A stretch of 64,000 bases of DNA, taken from NCBI GenBank assembly GCA_903904605.1, contig CAIVDC010000073.1, positions 24,071 to 88,070 of the forward strand. Direction: 5' to 3'. The notes beneath the pieces were generated by a model that made no database searches, was not told the DNA's origin, and saw only the letters and a list, made by a program, of their open reading frames with translations. Position numbers and translations under genes: made by a program. Shown piece after piece: positions 64,000 to 64,000 of the stretch (position 1 is its first letter; each line of letters begins with the position of its first letter). The stretch comes from an uncultured Sterolibacterium sp. (lineage in GTDB: Bacteria; Pseudomonadota; Gammaproteobacteria; Burkholderiales; Rhodocyclaceae).

Positions 64000-64000
64000 A

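Overview
This 64 kb window is GC-rich chromosomal DNA that looks like a betaproteobacterium, most plausibly of the Rhodocyclales (inference). Supporting signs are a DUF3460 protein after spoT, the yicC-gmk-rpoZ-spoT gene order, a complete ccmABCDEFGHI operon, menaquinone-type HemG, several c-type cytochromes and an FNR-type promoter. The organism probably respires both aerobically and anaerobically.

Layout. 1-5026 (+): catabolic cluster with a truncated 2-hydroxyacid dehydrogenase, a divergent M24 (creatinase-like) protein, an EntE/DhbE-like aryl-acid adenylating ligase, an amidohydrolase and an enoyl-CoA hydratase. 5031-8262 (-): housekeeping unit lnt-thiS-thiG-trmB. 8475-36459: a large exopolysaccharide (EPS) region. 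Its core minus-strand operon (25934 down to 16010) encodes a Wza-like lipoprotein, a chain-length protein, a CpsD-like ATPase with a broken P-loop, an O-antigen-ligase/polymerase-type protein, a flippase, a GT4, a WecG/TagA-type transferase and the priming sugar-phosphate transferase. Around it lie an ExeA-LysM-SPOR ATPase, a GH16 hydrolase, GT2 and GT4 enzymes, two asparagine-synthase-like proteins, a polysaccharide deacetylase, an OmpA-type protein, an acyltransferase, three methyltransferases and a TupA-like ATP-grasp protein. I saw no exosortase. The methyltransferase, acyltransferase and ATP-grasp genes are visibly richer in A+T than their neighbours, suggesting cargo acquired by transfer.

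36555-45792: a TetR regulator, a minus-strand unit (Ser/Thr kinase, PP2C phosphatase, rph, rdgB, hemW), then yicC-gmk-rpoZ-spoT and DUF3460 on the plus strand. 45848-55319 (-): the cytochrome c maturation operon ccmABCDEFGHI, running by a 4-bp overlap straight into modABC (molybdate uptake).

55660-63763: a redox region. It holds a cytochrome c5, HemG, a small cytochrome c with His where the Met ligand is expected, a nine-haem cytochrome c fused to a membrane cytochrome b domain (same architecture as Geobacter CbcL), a tetrahaem lipoprotein, and a two-component system. The histidine kinase of that system carries two c-haem attachment motifs in its periplasmic sensor domain; the regulator is of the sigma-54 activator class. 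One FNR box (57226-57239) sits midway between two divergent -10 elements, apparently driving both the small cytochrome and the CbcL-like gene.

How it may fit together (inference): low oxygen activates the CbcL-like quinol dehydrogenase; Ccm attaches its haems; electrons pass to the tetrahaem lipoprotein; and a haem-bearing sensor kinase reports periplasmic redox state to a sigma-54 regulator. This cytochrome-plus-haem-sensor module is the best candidate for something undescribed in the window.
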